From: Colwellia psychrerythraea | GTDB taxonomy: Bacteria > Pseudomonadota > Gammaproteobacteria > Enterobacterales > Alteromonadaceae | NCBI RefSeq assembly: GCF_000764185.1 | Contig: NZ_JQEC01000027.1 | Span: 1 to 64,000 of the forward strand | Direction of reading: 5' to 3' | DNA length: 64,000 nucleotides | Part shown: piece by piece, positions 15,974 to 25,429 of the stretch | How the letters are laid out: every line of letters starts with the position of its first letter | Numbering within the stretch: position 1 is the first letter of the stretch | Notes under the pieces: generated by a model | Told to the model about the DNA's origin: nothing | Database searches by the model: none | What the model saw: the letters and a program-made list of their open reading frames with translations, nothing else | Made by a program: the position numbers and the translations under genes

Positions 15974-17026
15974 ATGAATACAAACTTACCTAGCTCACCA
16001 ACAAAAACGATTAACCTCATAGCCGATATAGGTGGCACTAATATTAGGTTAGCACAAGCAACGACAAGCTCTGAAGCTGAACATGCTGATATTGATACTA
16101 CGGGCATAGATATCAGTGATATTGAAACTTACCAATGCAAAGACTTCACTAGCTTAGCTGAAGTGGTTGCCCATTACCTTGAAGCTAAAAAACTTGATAA
16201 GTTTACAATTAACGCTTGTTTTGCCATTGCCTGTCCAGTAGATAAAGACTTAATTAGCATGACCAACTTACCTTGGCAGTTTTCCCAGAAAGATCTCAAA
16301 CAGGCATTAAAACTTAATTCGTTAAGCTTTATTAATGACTACACAGCGATAGCTATGGCAATTCCACTTTTATCAGATAATCAAAAAGTAAAAATTGGTG
16401 GCGGTGTATGTGTTGCTGGTAAACCAATTTCAGTCTGTGGTCCGGGAACAGGCTTAGGGGTAGCTAATTTAGTCCCACTAACTGTTTCAGGTAAGAGCCA
16501 ATGGCACTGTATTAGTGGTGAAGGTGGCCATATTGATTTCGCCGCCATTAATGACACTGAGCAGCAAGTGCGAAGCTTCATCCAAGGCATTAAAAAACGT
16601 GTTTCATACGAGCAATTACTGTCAGGTTATGGCTTAGAGCAAGTTTATCAAGCGTTATTATTCATTGATGAAGGTAAAGAAATTATCACGGTGAACGATA
16701 AGCTTTCAGCTAAAGATATCACCACTAAAGCCCTTACCGGTACTTGTGCGACTTGCGAGAAAACTCTGACACTTTTTTGTAATGTACTAGGTAGCTTCGC
16801 TGGTAACCTTGCCTTAATAATGAATAGCCAAGGCGGTGTATATATCGCTGGTGGAATAGTGCCGCGTTTTATAGATTATTTAAAAAATAGCGACTTTAGA
16901 GCACGGTTTGAAACAAAAGGTCGCTTGTCATCGATTACTGAGCAAGCCCCTACTTACGTGATAACAGAGCAGCAACCGGGCTTACTTGGCGCTGCCGCTT
17001 TTGTACTGCAGAAGCAAAATAACTAG
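15974..17026 (+). CDS. glk: Glucokinase
   Basis: A 350-residue Glk-family kinase that phosphorylates glucose to glucose-6-phosphate with ATP. The N-terminal phosphate loop is LIADIGGTNIRLA. The middle carries FINDYTAIAMAIP and GPGTGLGVA, and SGEGGHIDFA marks the active-site region. A CATCEKTLTLF stretch precedes the second nucleotide-binding segment GGVYIAGGIVPRF. It is slightly longer than E. coli Glk because of an insertion near residues 25-45. It follows the GH31 gene by 3 bp, so it is translationally coupled, and it uses the glucose released by the glucosidases. Confidence 0.92.
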   Translation: MNTNLPSSPTKTINLIADIGGTNIRLAQATTSSEAEHADIDTTGIDISDIETYQCKDFTSLAEVVAHYLEAKKLDKFTINACFAIACPVDKDLISMTNLPWQFSQKDLKQALKLNSLSFINDYTAIAMAIPLLSDNQKVKIGGGVCVAGKPISVCGPGTGLGVANLVPLTVSGKSQWHCISGEGGHIDFAAINDTEQQVRSFIQGIKKRVSYEQLLSGYGLEQVYQALLFIDEGKEIITVNDKLSAKDITTKALTGTCATCEKTLTLFCNVLGSFAGNLALIMNSQGGVYIAGGIVPRFIDYLKNSDFRARFETKGRLSSITEQAPTYVITEQQPGLLGAAAFVLQKQNN

Positions 17027-17041
17027 GACTAAGCATATTGC

Positions 17042-17055
17042 TGAATACGTATGTA
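17042..17055. promoter_or_regulatory. MalR/LacI-type operator 4
   Basis: TGAATACGTATGTA shares the central ATACGTATG with operators 1-3. It lies 16 bp after the glk stop and 202 bp before the MFS gene start, so it likely marks a MalR-controlled promoter for the transporter. Confidence 0.7.
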
Positions 17056-17170
17056 ACAGCTAGTGGTTGTTGATGAAACTGCGTATATTAAATTCATTGC
17101 TGTAGCTTTGTTGGCCATGTGCACATAAAAAGTATTTCAATACACACCTTGTTTATGCCTGATTGGTATT

Positions 17171-17216
17171 GCACATTATTATTGAGTTTTTCTAAAATAA
17201 TAATGTGCTTTTTTTT
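17171..17216 (+). terminator. Strong intrinsic terminator in front of the MFS gene
   Basis: GCACATTATTATT (17171-17183) pairs perfectly with 17196-17208, and eight T residues follow at once. It lies downstream of operator 4 and only 40 bp before the MFS start codon. It can end the GH31-glk transcript, but it would also stop any transcript that begins near operator 4 unless it is bypassed. Confidence 0.85.
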
Positions 17217-17256
17217 AAAACAAGTAACGCAAAACATAACAATAAGAGTTTTTGAT

Positions 17257-18738
17257 ATGAGCAGTAAAGATAATCAGCAAAAACCACGTTTGAGTTTTTG
17301 GCAAATTTGGAATGTCAGTTTTGGTTTTCTCGGTGTACAGTTTGGTTTTGCCTTACAAAATGCCAATGCCAGTAGGATACTCTCCGATTTAGGTGCTGAC
17401 TTACACTCATTATCACTATTTTGGTTAGTTGCCCCTATTATGGGTCTGCTTATTCAACCTATCGTTGGCTCTGCTTCAGATAAGACCTGGAACAAATTAG
17501 GTCGTCGTAATCCTTATATTTTAGCCGGTGGTATTGCCGCCGCTATTGGCATGTTATTAATGCCAAATTCAGCAACGTTAGCGAGTTTTATCACACCATT
17601 ATTTTTTGGCGCTATGATGTTAGCCCTGATGGATGCTTCTTTTAATTTAGCTTTTCAGCCCTTTCGTGCGCTTGTGTCTGACATGGTACCAAGTGAACAA
17701 CGAACTGTCGGTTATTCTATTCAATCTTTTTTAATTAATATTGGCGCCGTTTTTGGTTCTATTTTACCTTTTGTTTTAACTAATGTTATTGGCTTAGAAA
17801 ATACTGCAGAGGCTGGCACTGTCGCGCCATCGGTTATTTGGGCGTTTTATATTGGTGCCACAGTTATGTTAGGTTCAGTATTATGGACTGTTTTTAGAAC
17901 CAAAGAATATACGCCGGGTACTAATGGTTTAGCAATATTAGAAAAGAGTGATACAAATAGCCCACTTAGTGAGAAATTAGCAGGATTTTTTGGTCTAATG
18001 AAAACTATGCCAACCACCATGAGACAACTTGCCTTGGTGCAATTTTTCTCTTGGTTTGCGTTATTTATTATGTGGGTATATACCATGCCAGCCATTGCCC
18101 AGCATATATGGGGCATTGATGCTAAGTGGTTTGACCCAAGTTATTTAACATCAGTTGGCGCTATACCTGAGCACATTGCTAAAGCAAAAGGTACTGCCGG
18201 TGATTGGGTGGGTATTATCTTTGCTGCTTATTCTTTGTTTGCCGCTATCGCTTCCATTTTTATGGCAAAAGTTGCTAATACCATTGGCCGTAAATTAACT
18301 TATTCGTTATCACTACTCGCTGGTGGCATTGGTTATATCAGTATTATGTTTATCCAAAGCACAGAGCCAACATTAGTTAATTTAGCCATTACTGAAATTA
18401 CAGTACCACAAGGTGCGGTATCACTATTTTTGCCAATGATCGGTGTTGGCATGGCTTGGGCTGCAATATTGGCAATGCCTTATGCTATTTTAGCTGGCTC
18501 ACTGCCAGTAAAACAAACCGGTGTTTATATGGGTATATTTAACTTCACCATTGCCGCGCCACAAATAGTGTCAGGTATTTTTGCCGGTTGGATTTTAACT
18601 GCGGTGTTCGACAATCAAGCCATCTATATCATTATGCTAGCCGGTGGTTCAATGATTTTAGCGGCACTATCGGTTTACTTTGTTAAAGATGGTGTTGAAG
18701 AAAAAACTGAAAATCATCATTCAGAAGTTACCGCTTAA
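17257..18738 (+). CDS. malT: MFS sugar transporter, maltose/maltodextrin type
   Basis: A membrane carrier of about 493 residues with roughly 12 hydrophobic segments, of the GPH/MFS sugar:cation symporter type. It has the SLFWLVAPIMGLLIQPIVGSASD loop with D-KxxxxxGRR (SDKTWNKLGRRNPYIL) and PFRALVSDMVP. Its place among GH13/GH31 enzymes, glk and a LacI regulator matches the MFS maltose importer (malT) of marine gammaproteobacteria, which differs from the E. coli activator of the same name. I chose ATG 17257 (MSSKDNQQ) with AATAAGAG before it; the longer frame would run through the terminator. It imports maltose or short maltodextrins. Confidence 0.82.
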   Translation: MSSKDNQQKPRLSFWQIWNVSFGFLGVQFGFALQNANASRILSDLGADLHSLSLFWLVAPIMGLLIQPIVGSASDKTWNKLGRRNPYILAGGIAAAIGMLLMPNSATLASFITPLFFGAMMLALMDASFNLAFQPFRALVSDMVPSEQRTVGYSIQSFLINIGAVFGSILPFVLTNVIGLENTAEAGTVAPSVIWAFYIGATVMLGSVLWTVFRTKEYTPGTNGLAILEKSDTNSPLSEKLAGFFGLMKTMPTTMRQLALVQFFSWFALFIMWVYTMPAIAQHIWGIDAKWFDPSYLTSVGAIPEHIAKAKGTAGDWVGIIFAAYSLFAAIASIFMAKVANTIGRKLTYSLSLLAGGIGYISIMFIQSTEPTLVNLAITEITVPQGAVSLFLPMIGVGMAWAAILAMPYAILAGSLPVKQTGVYMGIFNFTIAAPQIVSGIFAGWILTAVFDNQAIYIIMLAGGSMILAALSVYFVKDGVEEKTENHHSEVTA

Positions 18739-18754
18739 TACCTGTACCACAATA

Positions 18755-18813
18755 ACTTAACGGAACAAACTAAAAAGGCGCTTAAAGCGCCTATTTAGTT
18801 TGTTCCGTTAAGT
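18755..18813. terminator. Bidirectional terminator between malT and malR
   Basis: Bases 18755-18781 pair with 18787-18813 in a 27-bp stem with one mismatch; the loop is TTAAA. It lies between convergent genes and can end both transcripts. Confidence 0.85.
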
Positions 18814-18846
18814 TTGTTTTAAAGTAAAACTCAACTAGCTAACTAA

Positions 18847-19869
18847 CTAACTACCACAAGATTTACGTATAACCAATTCAGGTGGAATTAAGGTTGTTTT
18901 AGCTTCTTCACCACTAATCATCGTCAGTAAAGTATTTACTAATAACTCACCCGCTAATTGGGTATCTTGCTTCACCGTTGTTAGTGGTGGGAAAGTAAAA
19001 CTGGCAATGGCAATATCATCAAAACCTACCAAAGCAACTTGTTCTGGAATGTCTAGGTTATGCTCTTGTAATGCGCGCATAGTACCGATGGCAATCAAAT
19101 CACATGCACAACATATGGCGTCAAAATATTCACCATTTGATATTAATTGGCATGCAGCCTGATAACCCGCTTCTTCGGTATAAAGCGCATTAAACTGCAA
19201 CAGTGGATTCACCACGATGCCATTAGCTTTTAACGACTGACAATAGCCTTTGTAACGTTCAAAGAATTCTGGCGCATGGGTAGAAGCGCTGCCTAAAAAA
19301 GCAATATTCTTACGGCCTTTTTTAATGAGATGTTCAGTCATTTCTTTGCCACCTTGGTAGTTATCACAACCTACCGAGATAAGGGGTAAGTTTTTAACTT
19401 CAGCCCCCCAGCGAACAAAGTGAGTGCCTTGCTCAAGCAATTTAACTAGTTTCTCTTCGTAGTCAACATAGTCGCCATAACCTAGCAAAATCAAGCCATC
19501 GGCTTTATTACTATCTTCAAAATCTGCGTGCCAGTCATCACTTGCTTGTTGAAAAGATACTAATAAGTCATAGCCTTTTTGTGAACAAGCCCGAGTGATA
19601 CTACCCAACATAGAGAGGAAAAAAGGGTTTATTGCGGAGTCATCATTGGTAGGGTCTTCAAATAACAACAGAGCAATAGTATCACTTTGTTGTGAGCGTA
19701 AATTACTGGCATTTTTATCAACCTTGTAATTTAACTCTTTAGCGATGGCTTGGATTTTTTCTCGTGTTGCCTCATTAACTAATGGACTATTTCGCAAAGC
19801 TCTTGAGACAGTTGACTGAGAAACCCCAGCCTTATAAGCAATATCAAATGACGTTGATTTTTCTTTCAC
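18847..19869 (-). CDS. malR: LacI-family regulator of maltodextrin genes
   Basis: A 340-residue LacI-type regulator. The N-terminal HTH and hinge read FDIAYKAGVSQSTVSRALRNSPLVNEATREKI (residues 8-39), followed by a LacI/periplasmic-binding effector domain (GFDDIAIASFTFPPLTTV near the end). It most likely binds the four CATACGTATG-like sites near 13271-13355 and 17042 and releases them with maltose or glucose. Name and ligand are inferred from context. It is convergent with the transporter and has no operator visible in front of itself. Confidence 0.82.
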   Translation of the reverse strand: MKEKSTSFDIAYKAGVSQSTVSRALRNSPLVNEATREKIQAIAKELNYKVDKNASNLRSQQSDTIALLLFEDPTNDDSAINPFFLSMLGSITRACSQKGYDLLVSFQQASDDWHADFEDSNKADGLILLGYGDYVDYEEKLVKLLEQGTHFVRWGAEVKNLPLISVGCDNYQGGKEMTEHLIKKGRKNIAFLGSASTHAPEFFERYKGYCQSLKANGIVVNPLLQFNALYTEEAGYQAACQLISNGEYFDAICCACDLIAIGTMRALQEHNLDIPEQVALVGFDDIAIASFTFPPLTTVKQDTQLAGELLVNTLLTMISGEEAKTTLIPPELVIRKSCGS

Positions 19870-20029
19870 GTGGCCTACTTAAACAAGTAAAAATAACAAT
19901 ATTGAATATACCTGAGCCACTGTCTTATGTATAGCTAGCAGCGATGTAAACTAGATTAAAACACTGACAGGCTGTTCAAAAAGAGTAGCCAACTAAAGCA
20001 GTGTTATGACATAGATTTCTAAGCAATAA

Positions 20030-20066
20030 AAAACCCAGTAAACAGAAGTGCTGCTTGCTGGGTTTT
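20030..20066 (-). terminator. Terminator of the outer-membrane barrel gene
   Basis: AAAACCCAG (20030-20038) pairs with CTGGGTTTT (20058-20066); further pairing CAG/CTG is possible inside. It lies 70 bp past the stop of the minus-strand gene at 20137, with A/T tracts on both sides. The remaining gap 19870-20029 shows no gene. Confidence 0.7.
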
Positions 20067-20136
20067 ATTATTAAATTACTATCGAATAATGGAAAATGCT
20101 TCACCAATAGTTTTAAATACTTTTTTCTTATTTCAC

Positions 20137-20802
20137 TTAAAAAATAGAGCCTATTTCTAAATGGTATGAACCAATACTGGCATCATCTGAGCTGCTAAAG
20201 TCAATCCAAGCTTGCTTATAACTAGCACGGAAAAATAAGCTGTTATCTAACTCATAACGAAAACCTGCTGCAACATTGTATGAAAATCGCTCATCATTAT
20301 AAGTATTTTGATAACTATCACAGACGTAACCCCACCACGGATCCCACCAACAAATTGAACCTGGCGGTCCTTTAGCAATATTACTATCGACAAAAGCCCA
20401 ACCAGCACCGGCCTGGAAATAAGGAGTAAATTGTGATGCAAAGACACTATAAACTACGTTAAATTGACTTTCTAACAAGTCCATTTTATGGTTTATTTGA
20501 TGACTACTACCATCGTCAGCATCAATTAATGTTGCTTGATAACTTGGTGTTGATGAAGAAAAATCAAAGTTAACTAAAATATGTGGGTTTACATTATAAC
20601 CTAAAGTAAAACCCCAACCATAATCACTCTCAATGTCTGTTTTAGCACCATTTTGGCCATCTACAACACTTGATTGGTTGTTTAACACTTTAAAGCTCGC
20701 TTCCCACTTATCACTACGCTTGGTATATTTAGCATTAACATCAGTACTAACCGTACCTGCTAATAGACCAACAACACAGCTAACTATCATTATTTTTGAC
20801 AT
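20137..20802 (-). CDS. Outer-membrane beta-barrel protein (OmpW/OmpA-like barrel)
   Basis: A protein of about 221 residues with a signal peptide (SKIMIVSCVVGLLAGTVSTDVNA) and amphipathic strands ending in a terminal Phe (YHLEIGSIF), the outer-membrane barrel signature. YGWGFTLGYNVNPHILVNFDFSSS and ASQFTPYFQAGAGWAFVDSN recall eight-stranded OmpW/OmpA-type barrels. A Trp-rich external loop (CWWDPWWGYVC) with two Cys may be disulfide-bonded. I prefer ATG 20802 (MSKIM) over 20823; both are possible. Function (small-molecule uptake or structure) is unknown. Confidence 0.75.
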   Translation of the reverse strand: MSKIMIVSCVVGLLAGTVSTDVNAKYTKRSDKWEASFKVLNNQSSVVDGQNGAKTDIESDYGWGFTLGYNVNPHILVNFDFSSSTPSYQATLIDADDGSSHQINHKMDLLESQFNVVYSVFASQFTPYFQAGAGWAFVDSNIAKGPPGSICWWDPWWGYVCDSYQNTYNDERFSYNVAAGFRYELDNSLFFRASYKQAWIDFSSSDDASIGSYHLEIGSIF

Positions 20803-20865
20803 TAGCACCTTGTTAAAAAACATTATTATTCCCTTATTTTATTCTTATGCGTTACTACTTTAAGT

Positions 20866-21441
20866 TTATTGTGCTTTTGTTGCACGAGATACATATTCGC
20901 CAGAGCGTGTATCAATACGAACTTTCTCACCAATTTGTACAAACAACGGCACACGAACCACAGCGCCTGTAGCTAAAGTTGCTGGCTTGCCACCAGTACC
21001 TGCAGTATCGCCTTTTAAGCCTGGATCAGTTTCAGTGATATCGATTTCAACAAAGTTTGCTGGTGTTACGGTAATTGGCGTGCCATTCCATAAAGTAATG
21101 GTACAAATATCACCTTCAACTAACCACTTCATTGTATCGGCTACAGCTTTTTCTTCTGCACCAATTTGCTCAAAAGTTTCGTTGTTCATAAAGTGCCAGA
21201 ACTCGCCATCCGCGTATAAATAAGCAAGTTCCACTTCCATTACGTCAGCACCTTCAACAGTCTCGCCTGACTTAAAGGTTTTCTCTAATACTTTACCAGA
21301 AACTAGTTTACGAATTTTAACCCGGCTAAAGGCTTGGCCTTTACCTGGCTTAACCAATTCATTTTCAAGAATGTTACAAGGTTCGCCATCAAGCATGATT
21401 TTAAGTCCAGCTTTGAACTGGTTGGTACTGTAATTAGCCAT
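20866..21441 (-). CDS. efp: Translation elongation factor P
   Basis: A 191-residue EF-P, which binds between P and E sites and rescues ribosomes stalled at polyproline. Its three beta-barrel domains are of normal length. K34 in VKPGKGQAF is the residue that EpmA/EpmB beta-lysylate, and the EpmB gene lies divergently 98 bp away. The C-terminal GEYVSRATK is typical. The divergent pairing with epmB supports modification by beta-lysine rather than rhamnose; EpmA would be elsewhere. Confidence 0.97.
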   Translation of the reverse strand: MANYSTNQFKAGLKIMLDGEPCNILENELVKPGKGQAFSRVKIRKLVSGKVLEKTFKSGETVEGADVMEVELAYLYADGEFWHFMNNETFEQIGAEEKAVADTMKWLVEGDICTITLWNGTPITVTPANFVEIDITETDPGLKGDTAGTGGKPATLATGAVVRVPLFVQIGEKVRIDTRSGEYVSRATKAQ

Positions 21442-21539
21442 AATAAGAGTGCTCTTTTATTGATTACTTAGTTATTTAATTGATCTTCACTGGGCTATAA
21501 CCGTTATAATGGCATAAGTAGCTAGTAAGAGATGTTCAA

Positions 21540-22580
21540 TTGAAATTAGAATTGCCGCAGATAATAACCCAAATTGATCACGATTTGCATCTTTGTGATG
21601 AAAAATCATGGCAAAAAGATTTACGTGATGTTGTGACCGAGCCAGAACAACTATTAGCTCTACTTAATATTTCTCCTGATGACTATTTACAACACTTCAA
21701 AGCCCGTAAGTTATTTCCTGTTCGTGTTCCTCTTCCTTTTATTAAGCGCATGAAAAAAGGTGACTTTAACGATCCTCTGCTCAAACAAGTTATGCCGCTG
21801 TCTAGCGAGTTCTTAATAACAGAGGGTTACTCTTCAGATCCCCTAGAGGAACATGAAACCGTCGCAGAAGGTTTACTGCACAAGTATAAAAACCGCGTAT
21901 TGATGATAGTAAAATCTGCCTGTGCGGTAAATTGTCGTTATTGCTTTCGCCGTCACTTTCCCTATCAAGATAACAGCCCTAATAAGAAGCGCTGGCAAAG
22001 TGCCCTTGATTATATTTCGGCCCATGGTGAAATCAGTGAAGTCATTTTTAGTGGCGGCGATCCATTAATGGCTAATGATGTTCACCTAGCTTGGCTGATC
22101 GATAAAATAGAACAAATTCCCCATGTGACACGCCTACGACTTCATACTCGCTTGCCTGTGGTAATTCCTAATCGCATTACCGCAAACCTTGTTGCGCTAT
22201 TAAAAAATTCACGCTTAAAAGCCACTATGGTTTTACATATCAACCATGCCAATGAAATTAATGATGAACTAAGACAAGCAATTGAACCACTACGCGAGGC
22301 ACGTATTCCGCTTTTTAACCAAAGTGTACTGTTACGCGGAGTAAATGATAACGCTGAAATATTAAATAACTTATGTGAGAGTTTATTTGATGCTGGCATT
22401 CAACCTTACTATCTACACCTGTTTGATGCGGTACAAGGTGCTGCCCATTTTGATGTAACAGAAGCCGATGCTGTAGCTATTGTAAAAGATATGTTGGCTA
22501 GTTTACCCGGCTTTATGATGCCCAAATTGGTCAGAGAAATTGCCGGCCAAGCTAACAAAACACCAATCAATCTGGCATAA
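21540..22580 (+). CDS. epmB: EF-P beta-lysylation protein EpmB (lysine 2,3-aminomutase-like)
   Basis: A 346-residue radical-SAM enzyme of the KamA family. The cluster motif C128-x3-C132-x2-C135 lies in SACAVNCRYCFRRHFPY, followed by IFSGGDPLM (the SAM-binding GGD). It converts (S)-alpha-lysine to (R)-beta-lysine for attachment to EF-P Lys34. The length and the partner gene match E. coli EpmB. The start is a TTG at 21540; GAGATGTTCAA just before it provides a weak ribosome-binding site. It is followed by a small conserved gene. Confidence 0.95.
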   Translation: MKLELPQIITQIDHDLHLCDEKSWQKDLRDVVTEPEQLLALLNISPDDYLQHFKARKLFPVRVPLPFIKRMKKGDFNDPLLKQVMPLSSEFLITEGYSSDPLEEHETVAEGLLHKYKNRVLMIVKSACAVNCRYCFRRHFPYQDNSPNKKRWQSALDYISAHGEISEVIFSGGDPLMANDVHLAWLIDKIEQIPHVTRLRLHTRLPVVIPNRITANLVALLKNSRLKATMVLHINHANEINDELRQAIEPLREARIPLFNQSVLLRGVNDNAEILNNLCESLFDAGIQPYYLHLFDAVQGAAHFDVTEADAVAIVKDMLASLPGFMMPKLVREIAGQANKTPINLA

Positions 22581-22619
22581 TTGCCTCATTAAAGCCCTAT
22601 TATCAACATTAGAAGATTT

Positions 22620-22925
22620 ATGACTAAAGCAATTGAACAACAACTAATTGAAAATATATCTGTTATCTTAAAAAAATCGATGACGGCTGATGCAACCTTA
22701 GCTGATTTGCGCGAGCAGAAAAAAGCTAGCTTTAAAGCTATTTTCACCACTGATTCACCATTCAAAAGTACTGCTGATACTTTCCAACCTTACGTTGAAG
22801 AGATGGCCGATGACCTATTAGCATGGCAAGCGAATAAAGATCAAAGCCAATTAATCGCTTTAGTTAAAAAGATTGAACAACTTTTCACAGTATTGGCTAA
22901 CTTTGAGCAAAGTTATACTCAGTAA
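22620..22925 (+). CDS. Small conserved hypothetical protein downstream of epmB
   Basis: A 101-residue, mainly helical, soluble protein (IEQQLIENISVILKK, PYVEEMADDLLAWQ, LIALVKKIEQLFTVLANFEQ). I do not recognise the family. It starts 39 bp after epmB on the same strand and is probably co-transcribed. There are no Cys, no signal peptide and no membrane helix. The acidic-amphipathic helices suggest a small helical bundle, but no role can be stated. Confidence 0.7.
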   Translation: MTKAIEQQLIENISVILKKSMTADATLADLREQKKASFKAIFTTDSPFKSTADTFQPYVEEMADDLLAWQANKDQSQLIALVKKIEQLFTVLANFEQSYTQ

Positions 22926-23035
22926 CCCTTCAATAAATAGCAGCACAGTTAATAAAGTAAGCAATTATTTGATTGATTACTTTATTAATAATTTATCCTA
23001 TACCGCTGCATACTTTGAATAAAATTACTCAAGCC

Positions 23036-24703
23036 CTACTGTGCAACTCTTTCTGCCATGACCTGTACTTTACAATCATGTTCATTGAGTAAAGCCAATA
23101 TATTCAAGTTTAGTTGGTTGATTTCATCAAGAAACACATCAAAATCAGTAGTTTTTACGTAAGCCAGAATATCCAACTCTAATCCATAAATGGTATATGC
23201 TTTAAAATGAGTACGTAGCGGCGATTCAGCTATCATTTCTGTTGTACTAAGCATTGCCCTTACTGCCACTAATAATGCATCAATATTTTCCTTAGGGGTG
23301 TCTGCCGCTAAAAATATCTTAGGCCTAAAGGCAATTTTTTCTCGCTCAGAGTAGTTTTCAATATTCATATCAATAAACTTGGCATTGGCAACATAAATTA
23401 CGGTTCTTTCTAAGGTGCGTATCCGCGTGGAACGTAAACCTATTTCTTCTACCACACCAAAACTATTACCAAAACGACAAAAGTTACCAATTTTAATAGG
23501 TGCTGAGGTATATAAGGTAATTGCACCAATAATGTTTTCTACCGTTTTTTGTGCGGCCAAAGCAATAGCTAAACCACCTATACCTAACCCTGCTAATAAT
23601 GTCGAAGCATTAAAACCTAAGTTTTCCAGCCAATTTAAAGCGGCAATACTGAATATAATAATCTTTATTACTGTACCTGCTGGTCTTAGCAAATACACAG
23701 CTAAAGGCTTGTCTTGAGTGATGAATTTTTCTGCCAGTATAGTTTTCATTAAATCAATAAATCTAAAACATACCCAGCACCAAGCAATAATTAATAAAGT
23801 ACTGCCTTCTGTTACCGCCCTAACAGCAATGGTGATATTGGCTTCATCACGAAAGCTTCGCGCTAAAATCACCGCAATTAATAACGCTACTGGCTCTTTA
23901 ATAAAGGTTAAAACGTCATCAGATACTTTCTTGTAAACTCTTTTGAGTGTAAAGGCTGTCAACCACGTAAAAACTTTAGCGATGAAGTAATAGATAACCA
24001 TCATCAAGGTAAAATAAAGCCACTGCCAAAGCATGACTCCAAAAAGATCAATGGCTGGTAATTTTTTAGCTAAAAACTCCCCTAAAGGCGAATATGAATA
24101 GCGCTTAAATAAACGTGGGATTTTCTCAACGGTAGCATTTGATATTTTCCAAATTTTAACTTTATCTTCAGCGCGGGGAATGTGCTGTAATAAAATATCT
24201 ACGTCATTACCTTGGTATTCAACTTGCCCAACCAGATCTCTATAGGAGGGTAGATTATCATTTCTTCGCCCTTCTTGTCGGGCACTAATACTATTTAAAT
24301 CAACCCATAAAGTTCGATTTAACACCACACCTAACTGCCTCGCTAATTCTTCTTTACCAACCTTAAGGGTTTTCTCCGATAGATTACGGTAATCTAAATA
24401 ATTAGTAGCTAACGCTAAATCACCTGAGCGCATAGCACGTAAATAACCGGCAATAGCACTACGAGGCTGTCCCCGCTCGAAATCATCTTTTGGAACATTA
24501 TATTCATCAAAGTTATCGTACTGACTCGCACTTTTTTGCGCTGCTTCTTTTCTATCAAGCATGCTTTTAATGGAGATATCTTCGCCATTATGATTTGATG
24601 ATTGTGCACTATATGCATTTTGGCTAAAAAGGAACAGAAAAACTAAAACGGTAAGGGAGGCTAATAAACGGTAAAAAGATATTGAATATTGGGCGGGCTT
24701 CAT
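23036..24703 (-). CDS. MscS-family mechanosensitive channel
   Basis: A large MscS-type channel of about 555 residues. A signal peptide (FYRLLASLTVLVFLFLFSQNAYSAQ) and a periplasmic domain of about 170 residues precede several membrane helices. The pore-lining TM3 region is ASTLLAGLGIGGLAIALAAQKTVENIIGAI, followed by the beta domain (NFCRFGNSFGVVEEIGLRSTRIRT) and the C-terminal cytoplasmic cage. It would release solutes upon hypo-osmotic shock; the periplasmic extension suggests an YbiO/YnaI-like variant. I chose ATG 24703 (MKPAQYS), since GCGCAATGAAGC context and the signal peptide fit; 24742 is the longer option. Confidence 0.88.
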   Translation of the reverse strand: MKPAQYSISFYRLLASLTVLVFLFLFSQNAYSAQSSNHNGEDISIKSMLDRKEAAQKSASQYDNFDEYNVPKDDFERGQPRSAIAGYLRAMRSGDLALATNYLDYRNLSEKTLKVGKEELARQLGVVLNRTLWVDLNSISARQEGRRNDNLPSYRDLVGQVEYQGNDVDILLQHIPRAEDKVKIWKISNATVEKIPRLFKRYSYSPLGEFLAKKLPAIDLFGVMLWQWLYFTLMMVIYYFIAKVFTWLTAFTLKRVYKKVSDDVLTFIKEPVALLIAVILARSFRDEANITIAVRAVTEGSTLLIIAWCWVCFRFIDLMKTILAEKFITQDKPLAVYLLRPAGTVIKIIIFSIAALNWLENLGFNASTLLAGLGIGGLAIALAAQKTVENIIGAITLYTSAPIKIGNFCRFGNSFGVVEEIGLRSTRIRTLERTVIYVANAKFIDMNIENYSEREKIAFRPKIFLAADTPKENIDALLVAVRAMLSTTEMIAESPLRTHFKAYTIYGLELDILAYVKTTDFDVFLDEINQLNLNILALLNEHDCKVQVMAERVAQ

Positions 24704-24787
24704 TGCGCCTTTTCCTTGCGATAACATAAAGTAATTGAGCAATGATAATAACTTAATTACTTCCTTGAAAATACAATTAGCGGCAAT

Positions 24788-24813
24788 AAAAAAGTCACCA
24801 TAGTGACTTTTTT
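24788..24813. terminator. Terminator after the DUF3016 gene
   Basis: AAAAAAGTCAC and GTGACTTTTTT form an 11-bp perfect stem around CATA; the A/T tracts make it usable in both directions. It lies just past the stop of the minus-strand gene at 24843. Confidence 0.8.
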
Positions 24814-24842
24814 ATTTGTTTACTTTTTAATTTACTAGCCAA

Positions 24843-25346
24843 TTATTTGCTAACAATCAATTCTTTAAAAGTTTTTTTGAACCAGTCATCAAGCATTTTC
24901 TTTTCATAACCTAATGAATCATTGCGGTACTTCAAATTTATACCTGACATGAAATTCATATCTTTTACTACAACTGCTTCGGTTTGAATAACCTTACCAT
25001 CAGCATCAAGTAGCTGATATGAAAAATTCATTCGAGGCATAAAAATTTGTTTGATAATACGAGTTTGATTAATGCCTCCGACATGTGTGTCACCGGCTAA
25101 ATCAACATCAGTCACCTCAATTTTTAAGACTTGTCCGTCTGGTAAGCTAGTAGCTAATTTTGCAAAGTGCTCTTCAAGCTTCCTAAAAGTGCGTTCTCTA
25201 AATGACTTACGGTTTTCATTGCCTGAATCGATATCACGATAGCTTTCATAATCCTTCCAAGTCACTTCACTACTTGCCGCAAAAGCATTCGGTGTAAGTA
25301 ATAAAACTGATGTTAATAGTGTAACCATTAAGATAGATTGTTTCAT
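24843..25346 (-). CDS. DUF3016-family secreted protein
   Basis: A 167-residue protein with a signal peptide (ILMVTLLTSVLLLTPNAFAA). The body SSEVTWKDYESYRDIDSGNENRKSFRERTF...LPDGQVLKIEVTDVDLAG...RMNFSYQLLDADGKVI matches the DUF3016 family found in Alteromonadales and Xanthomonadales. The family is periplasmic and of unknown role. It lies 83 bp downstream of a DUF4136-like lipoprotein gene on the same strand; the two may form a cell-envelope pair. Confidence 0.78.
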   Translation of the reverse strand: MKQSILMVTLLTSVLLLTPNAFAASSEVTWKDYESYRDIDSGNENRKSFRERTFRKLEEHFAKLATSLPDGQVLKIEVTDVDLAGDTHVGGINQTRIIKQIFMPRMNFSYQLLDADGKVIQTEAVVVKDMNFMSGINLKYRNDSLGYEKKMLDDWFKKTFKELIVSK

Positions 25347-25429
25347 ATACAGCCCCTAAAATTATTTTTTCAACATCAGTAAAGCAGAAATTAGCGAGCT
25401 AAACCGTGTCAATTTGATACCTAACAGTA

